Source of the DNA: DATKDU01 sp035512595
GTDB lineage: Bacteria > Planctomycetota > Planctomycetia > Pirellulales > Pirellulaceae
Assembly (NCBI GenBank): GCA_035512595.1
Contig: DATKDU010000319.1
Location: 1 to 20,937, forward strand
Direction: 5' to 3'
DNA: 20,937 bases
The translations under genes were made by a program, and so were the position numbers. Below, piece after piece: positions 19,508 through 20,937 of this stretch. The notes under the pieces are model-generated. The model was not told the origin of the DNA and searched no databases. It saw nothing but the letters and a program-made list of their open reading frames with translations. Every line of letters starts with the position of its first letter. The first letter of the stretch is position 1.

Positions 19508-20937
19508 ATGTCCGACGCGATTACGCCGCTAACCGATCCGGCTGCCGGGGCTCCTGCCGAGGAGCTGGCGCTCCCCATCTTGGACATCGATCCGGCCGAG
19601 ACGGAGGAGTGGCTGGAGTCGCTGGAGTACGTCTTGAAGACCCGCGGGGCGGAGCGGGTGAAGTACCTGCTCGACCGGTTGGAGAAGCGGGCCCGCATGG
19701 AAGGGGTCGAGCTGCCGATCCACTCCAACACCCCTTACGTCAACACGATCCCCAAGGAGAAGCAGCCTCGCTATCCCGGCAACCGCGAAATCGAACGGAG
19801 GATCAAGAGCATCATCCGCTGGAACGCCCTGGCGATGGTCACGCGGGCCAACTGGAAGGACGAGAGCCTCGGCGGCCACATCAGCACGTTCGCCTCCTCC
19901 GCCACGCTGTACGAAGTGGGCTTCAACCACTTCTTCCGCGGGAAAGGGGAGAGCGGCTATGACGGCGACCAGATTTATTATCAGGGGCATGCATCCCCCG
20001 GCATGTACGCCCGCGCATTCGTCGAAGGGCGGCTGACCGAAGAGCAACTCGACAACTTCCGCCGCGAGCTTCAGCCGACGCCGGGACTCTCATCGTATCC
20101 GCACCCCTGGCTGATGCCCGACTTCTGGGAATTCCCCACGGTCTCGATGGGGCTCGGACCGATCATGTCGATCTACCAGGCCCGCTTCAACGAGTATCTC
20201 GAGGACCGCGGTCTGGCCAAGACGCGGCATAAGAAAGTCTGGGCTTTTTTAGGCGACGGCGAATGCGACGAGCCGGAAACGCTCGGCGCGATTACCCTCG
20301 CCTCCCGCGAGCGGCTGGAAAACCTGATCTGGGTCATCAACTGCAACCTCCAGCGGCTCGACGGCCCGGTTCGCGGCAACAGCAGCATCATCCAGGAGCT
20401 GGAAGCCATCTTTCGCGGCGCGGGCTGGAACGTGATCAAGGTCATCTGGGGAGACGACTGGGACGAGCTGTTCGAGAAGGACCACACCGGCCTGCTCGTC
20501 AAGCGCATGGGGGAGTGCGTCGATGGCCAGTACCAGAAGTACAAAGCCAGTTCCGGCGCCTACATTCGCGAGCACTTCTTCGGCAAGTATCCGGAGCTAT
20601 TGCCGCTGGTCGATCACTTGAGCGACGAGAAGCTCGAGAAGATGCGCCGCGGCGGCCACGACCCGGAGAAGGTCTTCGCGGCCTACAAGGCGGCGGTCGA
20701 GCACAAGGGGCAGCCGACGGTGATCCTGGCCAAGACCGTCAAGGGCTACGGGCTGGGTGATGCCGGCGAAGGGCGGAACATCGCCCACAACAAGAAAAAG
20801 CTCGATATTGATACCCTGATGCACTTCCGCAACCGCTTCGGCATTCCGCTCTCCGACGACGACGTGGCCCAGGCGCCCTTCTATCGTCCGCCGGAAGACA
20901 GCCAGGAGATGAAGTACCTCCGCGAGCGGCGCGAGGC
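19508..20937 (+). CDS. aceE: Pyruvate dehydrogenase E1 component, homodimeric type (3' end missing)
   Basis: The first 476 codons of a protein that is about 890 residues long in well-known relatives; the window ends inside it. E1p decarboxylates pyruvate with thiamine diphosphate and acetylates the lipoyl group of E2 in the pyruvate dehydrogenase complex. Visible hallmarks are the AceE-type N-terminal section (EWLESLEYVLKTRGAERVKY, HSNTPYVNTIP), GGHISTFASSATLYEVGFNHFF (about 125-146), YYQGHASPGMYARAF, and the ThDP motif beginning GDGECDEPETLGAITLASRE at residue 249 and ending INCNLQRLDGP (N278, N280). All are close to the E. coli type rather than the alpha/beta heterotetrameric enzyme. The ATG at 19508 gives a short acidic N-terminus (MSDAITPLTD). 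The E2 gene often lies downstream but is outside the window. Confidence 0.95.
   Translation, partial: MSDAITPLTDPAAGAPAEELALPILDIDPAETEEWLESLEYVLKTRGAERVKYLLDRLEKRARMEGVELPIHSNTPYVNTIPKEKQPRYPGNREIERRIKSIIRWNALAMVTRANWKDESLGGHISTFASSATLYEVGFNHFFRGKGESGYDGDQIYYQGHASPGMYARAFVEGRLTEEQLDNFRRELQPTPGLSSYPHPWLMPDFWEFPTVSMGLGPIMSIYQARFNEYLEDRGLAKTRHKKVWAFLGDGECDEPETLGAITLASRERLENLIWVINCNLQRLDGPVRGNSSIIQELEAIFRGAGWNVIKVIWGDDWDELFEKDHTGLLVKRMGECVDGQYQKYKASSGAYIREHFFGKYPELLPLVDHLSDEKLEKMRRGGHDPEKVFAAYKAAVEHKGQPTVILAKTVKGYGLGDAGEGRNIAHNKKKLDIDTLMHFRNRFGIPLSDDDVAQAPFYRPPEDSQEMKYLRERRE

Noticed and set aside
1..20937. CRISPR array, tRNA or rRNA genes
   Set aside because: No regularly spaced repeat-spacer pattern, cloverleaf with CCA-type end or conserved rRNA sequence was recognised on reading; the tandem arrays are too short and have no spacers.

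Overview
The window looks like chromosomal DNA of a high-GC planctomycete, probably near the Pirellulales. This rests on the N-terminal RR..L..EQLExR tag of the secreted protein at 311-1390, FG-GAP/VCBS and leucine-rich-repeat proteins, a GFO/IDH/MocA-like protein, a homodimeric pyruvate dehydrogenase E1, and many dispersed palindromes between genes and once inside a gene. No rRNA, tRNA or CRISPR array was seen.

Layout. 1-132: truncated 5' end of an insertion sequence (minus strand) with a duplicated 23-bp end motif. 133-1705: a leader with promoter-like and terminator-like signals, then a two-gene unit (secreted Ig/cadherin-like protein with a caspase-like C-terminus, and a small membrane protein). 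1706-2679: gene-free, repeat-rich. 2680-4965 (minus): a membrane-anchored LRR protein followed by a soluble histidine kinase. 5197-7479 (plus): a secreted FG-GAP/VCBS and alpha/beta-hydrolase fusion whose linker is made by two inverted copies of a palindrome. 7480-8391 (minus): secreted Cys-rich coiled-coil protein. 8517-10736 (minus): HtrA/DegP-type protease and a three-helix membrane protein. 10958-13609 (minus): SDR oxidoreductase, membrane-anchored oxidoreductase-like protein and a probable lipoprotein. 14049-15545 (minus): a MurE-type ligase with altered catalytic motifs. 16535-18723 (plus): a cassette of a membrane-anchored SUKH (SMI1/KNR4) protein, a small unknown protein and a secreted WG-repeat protein, bracketed by outward-facing inverted copies of a ~115-bp repeat. 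19508-end (plus): 5' part of aceE.

How the genes relate. Housekeeping genes (aceE, fabG-like SDR, htrA, mur ligase) are mixed with envelope or exported proteins of unknown role. Eight of the proteins carry signal peptides or membrane anchors, so much of the window acts at or beyond the membrane. The least explained material is the SUKH/WG cassette with its inverted flanks, the divergent Mur ligase, the caspase-like secreted protein beside the IS, and several families of dispersed hairpins that sit directly behind stop codons or inside coding sequence. Start codons were often moved downstream of the longest frame, to the best combination of SD sequence, signal peptide and known family start. 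All functional names come from motif reading, not from searches.
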